Positions 22,210 through 35,752 are shown, counted from the stretch's first letter. The stretch is DNA of 64,000 nucleotides from Triops longicaudatus (GCA_022885665.1 JAGQDJ010000016.1:186001-250000), one strand, 5' to 3'. Translations and numbers: made by a program. The notes: generated by a model not told the origin, from the sequence alone.

Positions 22210-25200
22210 TCCCGCAGCTCGGGAATCCGAAGACGCAGAGCGACTCGAATCGGAGCCATGCTGCTGCGTTTACCTCCTTGGCTTGACAATGTTCATTGTA
22301 CTCAGCAGAAACTACTGGTAGGACAGAAACCATTGTGGCGTAAAGGAGGATCAAAGAACGCCCACTTGTGGCAATACACGTTACGGTGACTCATACTGAG
22401 CCGCTCTGTGGATGTTCCTGATGGATTATGTCATCTCCCTCTGCTAGAAGCTTAACAGTACGTGCTCTGGTGTCAAACAAATGCTTATCTCCCCACTCAC
22501 GTAACTTTTGTCAAACTTGGGGATTGTAAAAATATAAATATTCTTTTTTTTTATTCTTAATACGGCAACGGAGTATAAGGCTAGAAGCGTAATACTTGCA
22601 AAATCTCGCGTACTTTCGTCTACGGATGGTCGTAAGAAACGTGCATACACACAGAACGAAAACAGTGACTCAATGAAATTTCGGAGCTTTTGGCTTTTAG
22701 CGGGAAATTTGGCCTATGATTTATTAGAGAGATTACAGGAAGCGAACGCGGGAGAAAGGATTCCGTACCTACGTAAAGAGATCTTTCAAATTCGTGGAGG
22801 ACTTGAAGGAAACAAATGCATTCGTTAGAAGTAAGAATTTCTCTATAAAAGCAATCATTTCCTTAAAATTCGTGCAAGTAAATCTGAGTTCAATTCAATT
22901 ACTCAATTCAATTATTCAAACCAGTTATTCATTGCAAATCAGCGTTTAAAGATTTGTTTACGATGTTAAGTTCAGTAGCGGTATATGAAACTTTCTTATA
23001 ACTTCGAAATGTCGCCCAACCATAGTTCAGTCTTTTCCTTATCACTGCTTCAAATACGGTATTTCGGGCATTGGACATTTATGACTCACCCTGACCCTGG
23101 TCAAGCTAATATCCTATCGCCTTTAAAACAGACACTTTATTATTCCAGAACAATGCCTCTCTGGGCAACGTGAGTCTTTATCTCGTTGTTATAATCGGCA
23201 GAGTTGCACGAAGGTTGAGCATACGGCAACGGCGTACCCTAGTTTTTTCCCATGAAGCACGTGTTTTTACACATGCAGTGTTTCCTCAGCTTTCGCTGTT
23301 CTCTTTTGCGTGGAGAACTTTCTTCACAGGTACAATGCTTGCCCATGAATTTCTTCCAATAAATAAGGACAGAGTATACACCGTCTCTCACGAGTCTCAC
23401 GGGAGCTAACACTGAGAATTATACTTACAAAAAACGTCGAAACGATTGCACAAACTTTGTTACATATGTTAATCCCTCTTTTCATACTAAAATTTTCATT
23501 GCTCACACAGAACCTGTCCATAAGTCGCTTACGAAATGGAAGGAATAAGTTGCATTTGGCAGACAAAATTGAGCTATCTACACTCGTGTCAAAGTAAATG
23601 AAAAAAGTCACATGGTTACCAAGAAGTTTGCCCTAACATGTGTTGAAATGTATTGAAAATTCGAGAAGCTATTCCGACAACATGGCTTGACAGACCAAAA
23701 CTTGGCCACTGAGAAAACTTATTCAGTATGTCGTGGGGAGTTAAAAGCAAAATTCGCTGACCACCGGGAGAAATGTAAAACTTTCAAAGTGTACGTCTTT
23801 AGATTATATACTAAATTCAAAAATAGCGATACATTTTCACAGGACACTTATTTACTCGAATCTCATTTCTGTGTGTCAGTTTCTGGTTAACGACATATGT
23901 GTATTATTAACTATAAGAACACTATTCAATTTTAAAATTTTACTCAACTAGCTTACAGATTTGTTGTTCTGTTTGATCCAGTACACAACCCACAAGGATC
24001 AATTGTGCCTCATGCTTTAATTGATGATACCCATATAAATGTTGGCAGTTGATTGACAGCTCGTTCATGAAGCGTTTTCATTGTTCTATTGATGACCTAC
24101 TCACTCTCCTCTTCAACAACATAAAAAAGAAAATAAGGTGTAATGAAAAAAAAAATCTCTAAAACACGTCAGTGCGGTGTAAACCACAAATCATAAGATT
24201 TCCCAATTAGTGTTCGTACTCATAAGGAAAAATACAAATTCCATGTATAATGTTTTTTATTTATTTTTAAAATAATCGCATTTTCTCTTTAGTATCATTG
24301 TTTATTTTTCTTACATCTATATTACAAAATTGCTCTCCGCCCCCCACCCACACCCGTAAAACGAGGTAGGTTTCCACCTATTGTTGTCTCTTTCTGTATT
24401 CAAGCCTTTGATTACACTCTTAGTCCCATAGTGCCATAGAACGGATATTCTTCGTTATTACGGTCATGTACTGCTGATGTATTTTTAATACATGCCCAAC
24501 AATGCAATGAACTTGGAATTTTTGGCATCAGGATGGCTTATTAAAAAAATCGTGAAGATTTCTATCGATTCCAACGAGAAATAAGTGTTCGGTTTGTTTA
24601 TTGTGTAAGAAGGCCAAAACATTCACCGTTGCCCATTGCCAATCCAATTTCGACAAAACACACAAGTTTCGAGCTGGTAGCATGAAAAGTCATTCTAGAT
24701 GATCTGCTATTCTTTTGACCTTCGAACTTACAAGAAATACACACTAGACGAAAGTTATAGCGAAAGACAAGCTGCCTAAAGTTGACTCCATAAAATAGAC
24801 TCAAACCCATGTCATTTCATGTCTAAAACAGCAAACAATTGCCCATTTTTAGCTTCCTGCCATTGTTATACCTTGGACAACATTCACCCATTTCTTATCG
24901 GAGCTTTCACCAACAAACACGACTCCCAGCTTCATTACTATGCACCATCCCACCTGCCCTCCACCTCCCCAACGTGACTCATTCCGTATTTGCCTTCGCA
25001 AATGAAGTAAATTTCGTAACGGCAGTCCCCCGAATTCCGACACCTAGCCAGCCACTTGCTGGTGCATGCCGAGTTGACCGAGCATCTGACACGCTCTTTA
25101 ACCTCGTGACTTTCCCCAAGTCACATCTCTCATCTCCCCTTCCTTCAGGACAAACTCCAAAACCAAAGACTTCTCAAAATGTATGCATTCGCAGGTGCTC

Positions 25201-25676
25201 TGATGATATAACAACTCCGTTCTATCTTCATACCTCTCCTTTCGTCTACTTGAACCCATTTTTACAAACATGTCAAACAATATCTCCATTCCCGATGAGT
25301 TTATTATCAACCCTTCCACCTCGTGATCTTTTTCCCCCACAAAAAATAACCCTCTCTGAACCACGTATGAAAAAACCTGCGTGCGTCAATGCTAAAGTTC
25401 AATTGCAACTCAAATGATTTTTATCTCAAGTCTCCATTTTTTTCTCGAACCCTCTGTCTCCCTGCTTCATATCAACCGCCAATAAAACAATAACTTGGAC
25501 CCTGAGTCGGCAAGCAATCAAAGTTTATCAAATAGTGTTCATACTACATTAGGATTACGTGAAACTCTCTTAACTAGCACTAATAGGCATATTAACAGCT
25601 TCTGAACGTTCGACATCAGGGGCCAGGGTTGGGGTAAGGAGGGACAAGGGGCTGTGAGTCACGTGGGAGTGCGGAA
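22210..25676. other. Intergenic between CCHamide and calexcitin promoters
   Basis: A 3.5 kb divergent intergenic stretch. Most is AT-rich and holds nothing I can assign. At about 24840-25420 a pyrimidine-rich block stays open for 192 codons on the plus strand and also for 80-odd codons on the minus strand; no frame resembles a known family and it may be compositional. Any long-range enhancers of the two neural genes could lie here. Confidence 0.5.
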
Positions 25677-26001
25677 TATAAGAAGCTTAAGGAAGTTTTC
25701 TGCCTGCGCCTGTTGCATTTATCCCATCAGCGTTTGGACACGCGGCGTTGTCGAAAAGAGATCTTCCCTTCGCTTAAAGCATACAGTCCAGTACTCTCTG
25801 TCGCCTAGTACAGAGGGAAAACACCTGAGTGGGCACCCTGCTGTCAGTCGATAGCTATTATCCGAAACCTCCGCGCTGCACATTGTGACTGTGTGTGTAG
25901 AAACGCAAGGCAACGCGAGCGTTCAGTACACGTTGATTGCCCCGAACATTCGCTTTTCCCATTTCGGTACAGTTTCCGTGTAGCACCTCCGCTTTAATCA
26001 G
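25677..26001 (+). promoter_or_regulatory. Putative calexcitin promoter and non-coding first exon
   Basis: A TATA-like TATAAG at 25677-25682 is preceded by an E-box (CACGTG, about 25660) and followed about 320 bases later by a good donor, CAG|GTAAAA at 26001/26002. The first downstream coding exon of calexcitin begins with an acceptor (GTGCAG at 29105-29110) only five bases before its ATG, so a 5' non-coding exon must exist upstream; this is the best candidate. The link across a 3.1 kb intron is inference. Confidence 0.4.
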
Positions 26002-29000
26002 GTAAAAAGCTTGTTTCACAATACTAAATTCTCCGTCTCTACTTTAATTTTACTTTAATATGTTTTATAATTACTCCGCGTGACGCAAAAACGTTAAGTT
26101 ATGTTTTAAAAATTAAGTTTGACAAAGGCTTTCTGTGAAAATCGTCCTGCGTGAGTATAATCAAAGTTTCAAAAGTTCCACAGTATTGATTTCGATGTGC
26201 GTTCACTACACTAAACCCCGAGAAATCTCTCGTAACACGCAAACCCGTACGAGAAAACGTTTCACCGGAGATTGAGGTCCCGGGAGCGGGAAAGAAAAGG
26301 CAACAGGTGGGGTTATATTGATCTTACCTTAAAAAAGGGGGGCTCTAACAAGAAAAAAAAATGGTTTATATCTTTAAAAAGATTTTCTGGAGGGTCTGGC
26401 AAGTTGAGCGTTTCAGCATTGGATCCGCTAGTGACGGAAGGCGTACAAGGAAGAAAAATGAGTCGCATAGAGCGAGAGTAAAAAGCGTGTAACAAACGAT
26501 GGCAAGACTTAACGATACAGGAAATTGAATTTTATTTTTCGAGGCAGTCTAGCTTGTTCTGTGATAGGGAAGAATAGTTTCAGTGTGTTATTACAGGTTT
26601 GGATAGTATTCATACCACGTTGTCGGGAGTCTTTCTCGATGGAGGAAACAAGAAAACGATCAAAGTCAACTCTTGTCGTATATAGCTCAAGAAATATGTG
26701 CCGGTCTATAAGCATAGGTCCTCGTAAAAAGCTTATCGTCAGCTTCCTTTTTTATGTCTCTGTGCTGCTGAGATTGGAGGTACTGCGTTAATGTTATCAC
26801 CTCAAGTCAAGTCGGAAGAGATGGTTCCTTAAATGAAAAAAATGAGGAGGACAATAAAATGTCGTAATAATGCAGCACAGATCTAGGCCTAAGTACCTGA
26901 TGTGGCAGCTTACGGCAGACTTGTTTCTGATAAAGCGTAAGCCCCTGACTGTAACAGTTGTGTAATTGAAGAAAAGGCTCAGTCAAGCCCTAATGTCTGC
27001 GAAGTAATAGCATTTTGACCATTTTTTCTCTTTCTTCGTGTAAGAACTCTGTTCCAAAATGACATCACAACTTTTTTAAAAGCTTGTAGTTTTCAGACGA
27101 CTATAATATTTCTGTCAATTCTAAGCATTTCTGATTCTGAAATCTTGTTTCTGAATTCAAAGCTGAATTCAAAGAAAAACGAAAAATGGCGCTTTTTCTT
27201 TCAAGACAACTCCGTTTGACCGTATGATTTTCATTTATTTACTCTTCTATTTTTCTACTTTTATTTTCACCGAACATTTTATCGAACAACACAGAGGTAA
27301 ACCTACATGTTGTTATTCAAGTTTGTTAATTCTACAATGAAGCGAAAAAGATTGTATAGTCAACTTTAAAAGACAAGCGTAATCATAATCACCGGTGAAC
27401 TTCTTCACCCATTCTAGAAAAAGTACGCGCAAATTCAACTCAGAGCACCTGCTCTATAAAGACATCCATTCTCCTTTGAAACGATTCAGTGCAATTCCAG
27501 CAATTAGTATCCCATTTCGCATACCAGAGTAATTTCAAGCCTTTTTGCACTAAGATAATTAAGCGTTATTACACTTACAACGCTCACCTTGAGAATAGTC
27601 TTTATATGAAAGGAAAATAAGACTACCAGGCTTTTCCGTTACTTCTTTATTGTCTCGAAAAATTTTAACGAAAAAAATACATTTTAAGAATCTAATATAA
27701 TTTCACGGGCTAACGCTCTAGAGAAGAATCTAGGCATCAGATGTAAATGTATGCAGAAACGGGAAAACCCAAATCTGATATAAGAGTAGCCTCGATTTAT
27801 GATGAGTTTCGTGGGATAAACTTCGATCGAAGCAAGGAGAAAATGCTCAGCCTCAAAAAAAAAAAATAATAAAAATAAAAAAAAAATAATAAAAAAATGA
27901 AAAAAAATAAAATAAAAAAAGGAAGTTAATGCTCAACTACCACTAGCTTAGGGCAAAACGTATTATACTGAGTTCTAACGAAAAGTAAAAAAAAAAATTA
28001 CAGTTTTTTTTTATTACACCAGGTTACCGTATGGCATTTTTCGAATAAGTTGCTCTCAGTAGCAACAAGTGTATAGGTCAGGGGCGTAGTTTCCTTAGAA
28101 TCCTGGATAAAGCGAAACCACAAAAGTTTTCGTCTAGACTCAAGTCAAAGCTTTGCTTAATGAGGCTTTTTTTGTACTAGTTTAGCGTTTGCTTTGAAGT
28201 AGGCTAAAAGCCTCAGCTGATGCCTCATAGCTCAACGGAGTGTATTTCCAAATCAATCCATCCACTTCTCTTAAAGCTTGTGTTTACATTCGAACCAAAG
28301 GGAGGAAAATGAATGACATTGAACCAGATTCTTAAAAATCCATATTAGAATTCTTTCATTTACCTAAATTTGCTAATCTATGTAGACACGTACTGCACAA
28401 GCTAGCCTTTATCAAGAAGTACTAAGCTTCAACAAATATAAGCAAAAAATAAGTAAAAAATAACTACAAACGTTAACTACATTATATAAATGTTTAAAAA
28501 AAAATAAATAAAGGCTGAATTGCAAATATCGCAAGTTCAAAACGTTGGAGTTAGCCTAAGTCTCCGAAAATCCTCGATTTCAACGGGATAAATCCTTGTC
28601 GGGCTCCACCTTTCCTGTTCAAGTGATGGAAATAAAGCGGAGATGAATTGCAACGAGGGAAGTTGAGCACACATAGAGAGCAGTAATCAATGCCACCATC
28701 AGTGAAGCAGCAGCCACAGCGGCTCGCTTCGGAGGCTCTCTTGCTGCACCCGAGCTATTTTCTCTCTCTCTTAAATCAATAAAATTTCCCTTCCTATGAA
28801 ATTTCGGATAAATTACCACTATATTCCACCTTGCATAACCTCTCCGCAAACAAGTATACATTGGAAACGCGCCTCACTCGAATCATCTGATTACTGCCCA
28901 ATGTTAAGCTATACGCTGCAGGAGCTTTTATTGGGCGTAAAACAAGTCCTCAAGCAAGGGACGATTTTGCCAACAATTGTCGTTCTACAACGATGTTGCG

Positions 29001-29110
29001 TCTAACTGTAACATATCTAACCAAAATCGTGCCAGGAAAAAGTGTTATTACCTTGTTATAAAAAGTGTTACAAATGTACTAATTTAAAGATTTTTTCTTT
29101 TTTCGTGCAG
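26002..29110 (+). other. Putative calexcitin 5' UTR intron
   Basis: It is AT-rich with an A-rich low-complexity tract at 27855-27920. A minus-strand frame at 28619-28861 encodes a hydrophobic segment (LMVALITALYVCSTSLVAIH) but has no splice or homology support. Otherwise nothing recognisable. Confidence 0.4.
27855..27920. repeat. A-rich low-complexity tract
   Basis: About 65 bases made of A with scattered T (AATAATAAAA-like), directly repeated; probably a decayed poly-A or simple repeat. Confidence 0.8.
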
Positions 29111-29115
29111 TAACA

Positions 29116-30317
29116 ATGCCTCTCTCCGAATTCCGCAAGAACAAATTGCTCTTTGTGTTCCGCACCTTCTTTGGTAAGTTCGTACGGCCGCCATGGCGAC
29201 TCAAATTAAAAGGAATTATTTTCGGTTCTTAGATGCTGACAAGAGCGGAAACATCGACAAGAAAGACTTTGAAGTATCGGCTGAAGTAAGATTTCCCCAT
29301 TTTTCTTAACGCTTACTCGATCCTCTGTAATCCGTTCAATCTGGAACAGCATCGCACGCCCATCTGGGCCGTCAACGCGTTCAAATCCTTTTCTCTTTAG
29401 AAATAATGTACAAAAATACCAATTTTTCTCCTTTTCTTCTTACTGAATATTGTAAATAACTTTTTAATCCTTCTAAAACTGCTGAAATTTTAACGTAATA
29501 TCCTCTGTTGAGGAACTAAAATTTAACTAAAAATTAACTAAAATAAGTAAAAATATATTATTATCCGGAAAACAGAAAATTAAATATAACAATTATTCTC
29601 AGCTATACGATTAAAATAGCAATATTAATAGCTTGAACACCATTCTAAATCGCTTTGATTACAGCGCATTTGCCGTGTTCGAGGCTGGGAAAGTGGCAGC
29701 GCCAAGGCCAACGAAGTTTTGAGCCAACTTTTGCAAGTTTGGGAAGGATTGCGAGCGGCTGACGTTGACAATGATGGCTCAGTAAGTAAAACACAACACT
29801 CACAAGCACTGAAATATTACAACAAATGTGAATTGGATTGTCTGAATTTCGCTACAGATCACTGAAGAAGAATGGTGTCAAATGTGGGATAAGTTCACGC
29901 AAGAGGGCGCTCAACCTCAAGCTTGGCAAAAGCAGTACTGTGAATTGGTCTTCAGCGTCCATGACACTTCTGGTATTTATTAATAACCGCTTTGAGTGTC
30001 AGGAACAAATTTAAAAAAATTAATAAAATGTGTTTCTTATTTTTAAGGTGACGGAACCATGGATGAAGATGAATTCATCAAGGTTTGCAGTCGTTACGGG
30101 GTGAGCGAAGCAGATTGCAAAACCTCGTACGCCAAATTCACTCAGGTATACCATTCCGAAATTTATTAAAGAAGGGTGTTAAGGGTTGGTCTTTCATTTT
30201 CAGAACAATACTGTTACTGTCAACAAGGAAATTTTTGCCAAATTGTGGAAGGAATTTTTCACCTCCGAAGACCCTAGCGCTCCCGGAAACTTTATCTTCG
30301 GCAAAAGCTCCTTCTAA
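29116..30317 (+). CDS. Calexcitin-like EF-hand protein
   Basis: Calexcitins are neuronal sarcoplasmic-type calcium-binding (and reported GTP-binding) proteins of invertebrates. Six exons (29116-29173, 29233-29285, 29665-29781, 29858-29972, 30048-30145, 30204-30317) give 184 residues, the normal length. The N terminus MPLSEFRKNKLLFVF and the C terminus SEDPSAPGNFIFG are the strongest family marks. EF loop 1 is DADKSGNIDKKD (about 21-32; Asp not Glu at position 12), loop 2 DVDNDGSITEEE (about 70-81) and loop 3 DTSGDGTMDEDE (about 111-122); the fourth hand (around NNTVTVNKEIF) has lost its ligands. ICRVRGWESGSAKANE between hands 1 and 2 is also typical. The first coding exon starts with an acceptor five bases before the ATG, so transcription starts further upstream. 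Confidence 0.94.
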
Positions 30318-31795
30318 GCACCTATTTTTCTCCGAGGGAATCGAAAAGGGCCAACAGACAAGAACCACGATCGAAACAGTGCTGGACAGAAACAAACGGA
30401 GTACCAAGTGCGTCTACGTTACAACAAGAAAAAATTAGACATCTATTTTTGGCTGTTGACGTTACTAAATGAATATATTTGTGACACGAGGACGAGTTAC
30501 GTAATGAAAATTCTTCGATTAGTTCCTCTAAATTTCAATACATCATAGGCTTGCAGTTTGATTTCGTGTGGTAGTGTTGAGATTGTGGCTCTTGTCTATA
30601 TAACATTCCCTATTGGCCTTGTTCACATTGATTATTAAGCTTTAGAAGGAAATAATTTTTAGTGCTTACTGTAACGTGTCACCAGTGAAACTGCATTGTT
30701 CATAGTAGGCAACTATTAGAGGCTAAATACAATACAAAATTTATTGACATGGTATCGTCTGAATTAAAATTTTTCTAAAATCTGCGATATTTACTAATAA
30801 ACAACTCATTGTTAGTTTAAGAAAACGACTAAATATGCATAACTAAATAACGTCAAAAATTGTACAAATTATAAATGCAATTATGGCTAAAATATTACAG
30901 CAAATTTGTCGCGAAAAGATCAAAGTTGGTCGGTGGCGACAACAATAAATAATTCAATGGCTACTTAAATTCGACTGATTCCATATAAGGAGTCGTATTT
31001 CAAACTTGCTTTAGCGCCAATAAAATTCGTAGACCTCTGCAGCTGAGAAGCTAGCTCCATATCACACTATTTTATGAGTAATGGTTGTACGGGACGGTTT
31101 GGACAGTTTTTCTAAACTTTATTTTTCTCCTTACGTACAGGTAAAAATATAACGTAAAAACGTATGCATCAGATAAGCAGGTGTCCTGCTATCGGCTGCA
31201 ATATTTTATGCTTCAAAAAAAGAATTAGAAAGATAAACGACCACGAAATCTAAGGGCTTTTCTATCGTACAAACTGCCCAAGTAGCGCAGCATGTTTGAA
31301 CTATTAATGTATATTAAATTAATTCTCTTATTATAATGAATTAAGGTAATTTCTTCTTATATCAAGGTAAATCTATTAAGATAATATCTATATATAAAAA
31401 AAGAAAAGGGTGAATATTGCCACCCGAAATTATCCCTGTAATTTGCCCGGTTTTGGACTGTCATCTAACGGTGTAATACGGTAGCTTTATGACTAGTACT
31501 TTTATTAACAGATGGCTACAGTAGTCTCGACATAAACACAATTTGTGCACCAAAACACAACTAAGCAAGGAAGTTTGAGTGTTAAAAATATTTCCATGTT
31601 TTTACGGTCGGCTTCGATAAATCGGACGCTTGACCATGAAGAAGCGTTTTCCCCGTTGATGAGAAATGCGAGCTGTGAGCTTGAAAGTGACGGTAATTTT
31701 GAAAATATTCTTGGCCTAGTTTTCCATAGTTTATGGGCTTCCCTAATTCACTTTACCATTGCATATTTCCAAACGCGCCCATTATCCATTGCACA
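30318..31795. other. Intergenic, calexcitin to SV2L-1
   Basis: AT-rich spacer holding the calexcitin 3' flank. A frame open from 31545 to 31919 runs through the SV2L-1 TATA box and has no homologue I recognise, so I treat it as chance. No RNA gene or other protein is evident. Confidence 0.5.
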
Positions 31796-31801
31796 TATAA
31801 A
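31796..31801 (+). promoter_or_regulatory. TATA-like box of SV2L-1
   Basis: TATAAA in CACATATAAATC lies 256 bases before the SV2L-1 ATG, predicting a leader of about 225 bases. Only the motif supports it. Confidence 0.4.
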
Positions 31802-32051
31802 TCTCCACTATAACGAAATCCCTTACAAGCCATGTTTCAACATTTGTCAAGCTTGTCGTCTTCACACTTTCTTCAACTCGATTTACGCAATGCAATGTCG
31901 TCGACATTTATCTCTTTGACGCTACCCAGCTTGCTATCTCTCGCGTCTTAGAAAAAGACATGTCTTTTTCTGAGCTTATCACACAAATCTCACATTCTCA
32001 AGCATCTCGTGACTACTTTCGCTAGCTTTCTAATTCACCCAGTGTCAAAGA

Positions 32052-35000
32052 ATGGAAGAAACTTGTGAAACTTCAGAACTGCCAAGTACTTTTAATAATC
32101 AAATCTCTTTTTATTTTTATTTTCTTTGCTAAAAAATAGAAGAAAGACGAATACGGAATGGCAGGTCTGTGCGAGCCGATTATGAAACAGCCATCTCAGC
32201 AACTGGTAATGCATAAGGTTTAATTTTACAATTTGCAATAAATAATTAACTATCGAGTTCAATAAATTCATTAATCTGAATTAAATAGGCTATGGAAAGT
32301 TTCATTATTGGCTACTGCTAATATGCGGCTGGGCGAACGCTGCTGACGCGGTGGAAATCCTTTGCGTGTCTTTCCTTTTGCCTTCCGCAGAATGCGACCT
32401 GCAGCTAACTTCCGCAGACAAAGGCTGGCTGTCAGCGATAGTTTTTATTGGTAACGCGCCCTTCGCATCTCATTACTCTTTTCCGTGAGCCATTTGTCTC
32501 CCGTATCACTCTAATGCATCTGTTTGAGTAGGAATGATGGTGGGTGGCTATTTATGGGGAGCGTTGGGCGACACCTTGGGTCGCAAGGAAGTTTTAATTG
32601 CCGCCATGTGTGTCAACGCCGTATTCGGCATGTTGTCTAGTCTAGCCCACGAATTCTCCCTCTTTTTATTCTTCAGATTTATGAGCGGATTAGGGTAAGG
32701 CGATTTCCATATTACCCATTCAAGCTAATTCAATTAAATCGAAAACTTGGAAAATAAAACAGTATGTAAAAATTACTGTTGAATTTCCCAAAGACGACAG
32801 TACATTGCAAGTGTGATGTCGGTCGTCTCTTAAAATCAACAAACTGTTGAATTTCGAAAAAAAGATAAGAAAAAGAAGCGAAGTCATTATCTTTCCGTCG
32901 GATTTCTAGTCAGACGCTGTTGTAACTCGTTGGAATCAATATATGACAATAGGCGGACCCTGGTTCGTACGGGGAAAAATATAAGGAAATATACTTAAAA
33001 TCATAACATAAAAAGATGGGAAAATATTAAAGAAACTAGGAATAGATTTAAAGAAATAGTTTTATAAAGTGCAAAATTAATCTAAAATTTCCACCAAAAT
33101 AAAATCTGTACGTGGTATCACCATGTATCATCATTTGATCACTATATTGGCTTTAATTAGTGTGCAAATAATTGCATGATTTGCATTAAAAAAAATTTTC
33201 CTGCAGTGTTGGTGGCAGTATACCGGTGACGTGGTCTTACTTTGCAGAATTCCAGCCAAAATTGAAACGTGGAGCGATGCTTAGCTTTCTAGCCGCCTTT
33301 TGGATGGTTGGCAACTTTGTTGTCGCTGGTAATTACTTAAAAATGGAATTTATCGTTTAAAAGTACATAAAATGTATATCTTAGGTTTGGCTTGGATTAT
33401 TATTCCTTTAAATTTTTCGTACAACACTCCCAGCTTCCAGTACAATTCCTGGCGGTTATTCACAGCCATTTGTGGTTTGCCTAGTCTAACTGTGGCTCTT
33501 CTTTTACTTTGTTTACCCGAGTCTCCCCGTTACTTGCTTGCCAAAGGCAAAGCCCAAGAAGCGCTGCAAGTATTTCAACTTATTTTTCACAAAAACACTG
33601 GCCGAGCCAAAGAAGCTTTTCCTGTAAGTAACTTTCTTATGCCCTTCATCCACAATGTTGCAACTCACGCTTACAGTGTGCTTACGTTACTAGTATCTCT
33701 ACCTCGCATTAGATGATGACATGGTGCCCGAAATGCCCCGGGGCTCACCGATCCTCAAAAGATGGTCTTACACAGCCAGAAAGGTGATCCAACAATCGAA
33801 AGCTTTGTTCACAACCTCGCTTTTAAGGCCAACGATGCTTATGATTGTTATTAACTTCACTATCCAGTTTGGGTAAGTAAATTCTTACGCCTTTCTTACG
33901 CACTTCATGTCTCCACTGCTTAAAAAATTATAATAATAATAATTAAATAATAATACATAAAATAAATAATAATAATAATAATAATTATAAAAAAGAATAA
34001 TAATAAAAAAAGATATAAAAAAGTTATAGTTAAAGGTAAAGTTATATAACGAAGTAAAATCTATAAAAAATATTAGAGCATTACCCCCAAAAATAATATA
34101 ATTAAATTTAAAGAAAAGTAAGAAAAAATATAAGGAAAGACTGTTGACACTGAAAAACTGCATTGATTTTTAGGTATTATGGGCTTTGGCTATGGTTTCC
34201 TGAGCTTTTCAGCCGCCTTACGAGCTACTATGCCGATCACCCGAACGACTCAGTTTCAGTATGTGATGTCGTAGGTTATAATTCTACTGACAACTCAACT
34301 TTCCACTGCAATGGGCCTCCTGATAACCAAGTCTTCATCAATGCATTTATTGTAGCCGTTGCTCCCTTGCCGGCCAATGTTTGGACCATTATACACATGG
34401 ACAAACTTGGTCGCAAGTTCTTTTTAGGTAACTTTCACAATTTTGAAAACATAAGCTGTTTTACTAATATATTTTTGTTATTTATTAAAATTCTTTTTTT
34501 TATCAGTTTTCAGTATGGTGGTCTCAGGCCTCTGCGCATTTCTCATCTGGCTCGTTAGGAGCAGTGCGGGGAATTTAGCGCTCTCTTGCATCTTTGGTGC
34601 CGTGTCTACAATGGGTTTTAATGCCCTGGATTGCCTTGGCACTGAACTTTTCCCTACCAATGTTAGGTACATCATTCGAATACCGCTTTCACCTATTTCC
34701 ATCCTTTTACTTTTCCGTCCATTTAATTTACTTGTTTTAAGACGATGAAAAAGAGATAATAATCTTATGTTTGGCATTTTAGATCGACAGCCATGGCCAT
34801 TACCTTAGCAGCTGCACGGTTAGGTGCCATATTAGGGAATATATTATTTGGCATCTTTGTGGACTATGTCTGCGCACTTCCCGTATTACTCGTAGCTTCA
34901 CTGCTCATAGGCAAGTTTCATATTCCTACAACTTCTTTAACATGTGCCGTAATTATTCAGCGTAATTGGTCATTGAATATCGTGATATAAGAAATCGTTC

Positions 35001-35471
35001 AATGACCTCTCAGGAAAATGACCCAAATTGTCTCGTGAAAGAGTAAATATGTGTATAGCATGTATCGGACGCACATGTATTGTTAAAGAAACGGGTTATA
35101 AAGTTGTTTATTTTTTTATGGTTATTTGTTTTTCGCTTGAAATATATGTTTATCAAGGCTATATATTGTGTATCGTAAAAAAAAACTCGACAAAAAGGGA
35201 TAGGTATAATTAACCAGAAATTTATTGCCGAAAATGTGTTGAAAAACATTTAACTGTTTTCATAGAAATCGTCCCGAAATTTTTCTCGCTTTTTTCAGGG
35301 TTAATTCTCAAGGAAGGGATTGTGTATAATGGTTTTATCCCGGTATGATGATACGTTTAGCAGATGCATTGGATCATGATCAGCGAATAATGATTTTATT
35401 TTATTTTTTTAATAGGGGGAGGATTACTGGGTTTGCTGCTACCGAATACCACACGTGAACCTTTGGACTGA
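32052..35471 (+). CDS. SV2L-1: SV2-like major facilitator transporter
   Basis: A 12-helix membrane protein of the synaptic vesicle glycoprotein 2 group of the major facilitator superfamily; substrates of invertebrate members are unknown. Eleven exons: 32052-32085, 32140-32205, 32289-32450, 32532-32694, 33207-33328, 33385-33623, 33694-33872, 34174-34427, 34507-34666, 34783-34910, 35416-35471; 520 residues. SV2 marks: YGKFHYW before helix 1, ADAVEI..LPSAECD in helix 1 (both acidic positions equivalent to SV2A D179 and D196 kept), MMVGGYLWGALGDTLGRKE after helix 2, GSIPVTWSYFAEF, PESPRYLLAKGK after helix 6, YYGLWLWFPELF in helix 7 and MDKLGRKFFL after helix 8. The 7-8 loop is short (no pentapeptide repeats as in vertebrate SV2), with paired Cys and NST glycosylation sites. 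The exon 10/11 intron uses a GC donor (GCAAGT). AATAAA at 35698. Confidence 0.92.
33905..34130. repeat. AAT-rich simple sequence in SV2L-1 intron 7
   Basis: Runs of AATAAT and AATAAAA fill most of this intron (clearest at 33957-33985), a low-complexity tract with no coding content. Confidence 0.75.
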
Positions 35472-35697
35472 TGTTACTTTGCACTCCACGCACTTGAATA
35501 CATACATATATATGTGATAAAAAACGGATTTTTTAAACTTGTTGATTCTTTATGTTATCTTAACTTAAAAGTTATATCCTACTCCATTTCTTATATCAAT
35601 ACAAATAGTATACCATTTCCCTATCCTGATCCGTTTGTACTTTGGCTTAATACGTTACTGCGTTTTTCTGTGCTAATTATAAAATGTACCTTACGAT

Positions 35698-35703
35698 AAT
35701 AAA
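35698..35703 (+). terminator. Polyadenylation signal of SV2L-1
   Basis: AATAAA 227 bases past the SV2L-1 stop, before the TATA box of SV2L-2. Confidence 0.5.
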
Positions 35704-35752
35704 TTACGTCAAATAAGTAAAGTTCGTGGCCCGTACAATTAATCGTGTCTGA

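Noticed and set aside
28619..28861. Minus-strand frame with a hydrophobic helix inside the calexcitin intron
   Set aside because: No acceptor/donor pair or homologue; could be chance.
31545..31919. 124-codon frame upstream of SV2L-1
   Set aside because: Runs through the likely TATA box and leader of SV2L-1 and resembles no known protein.
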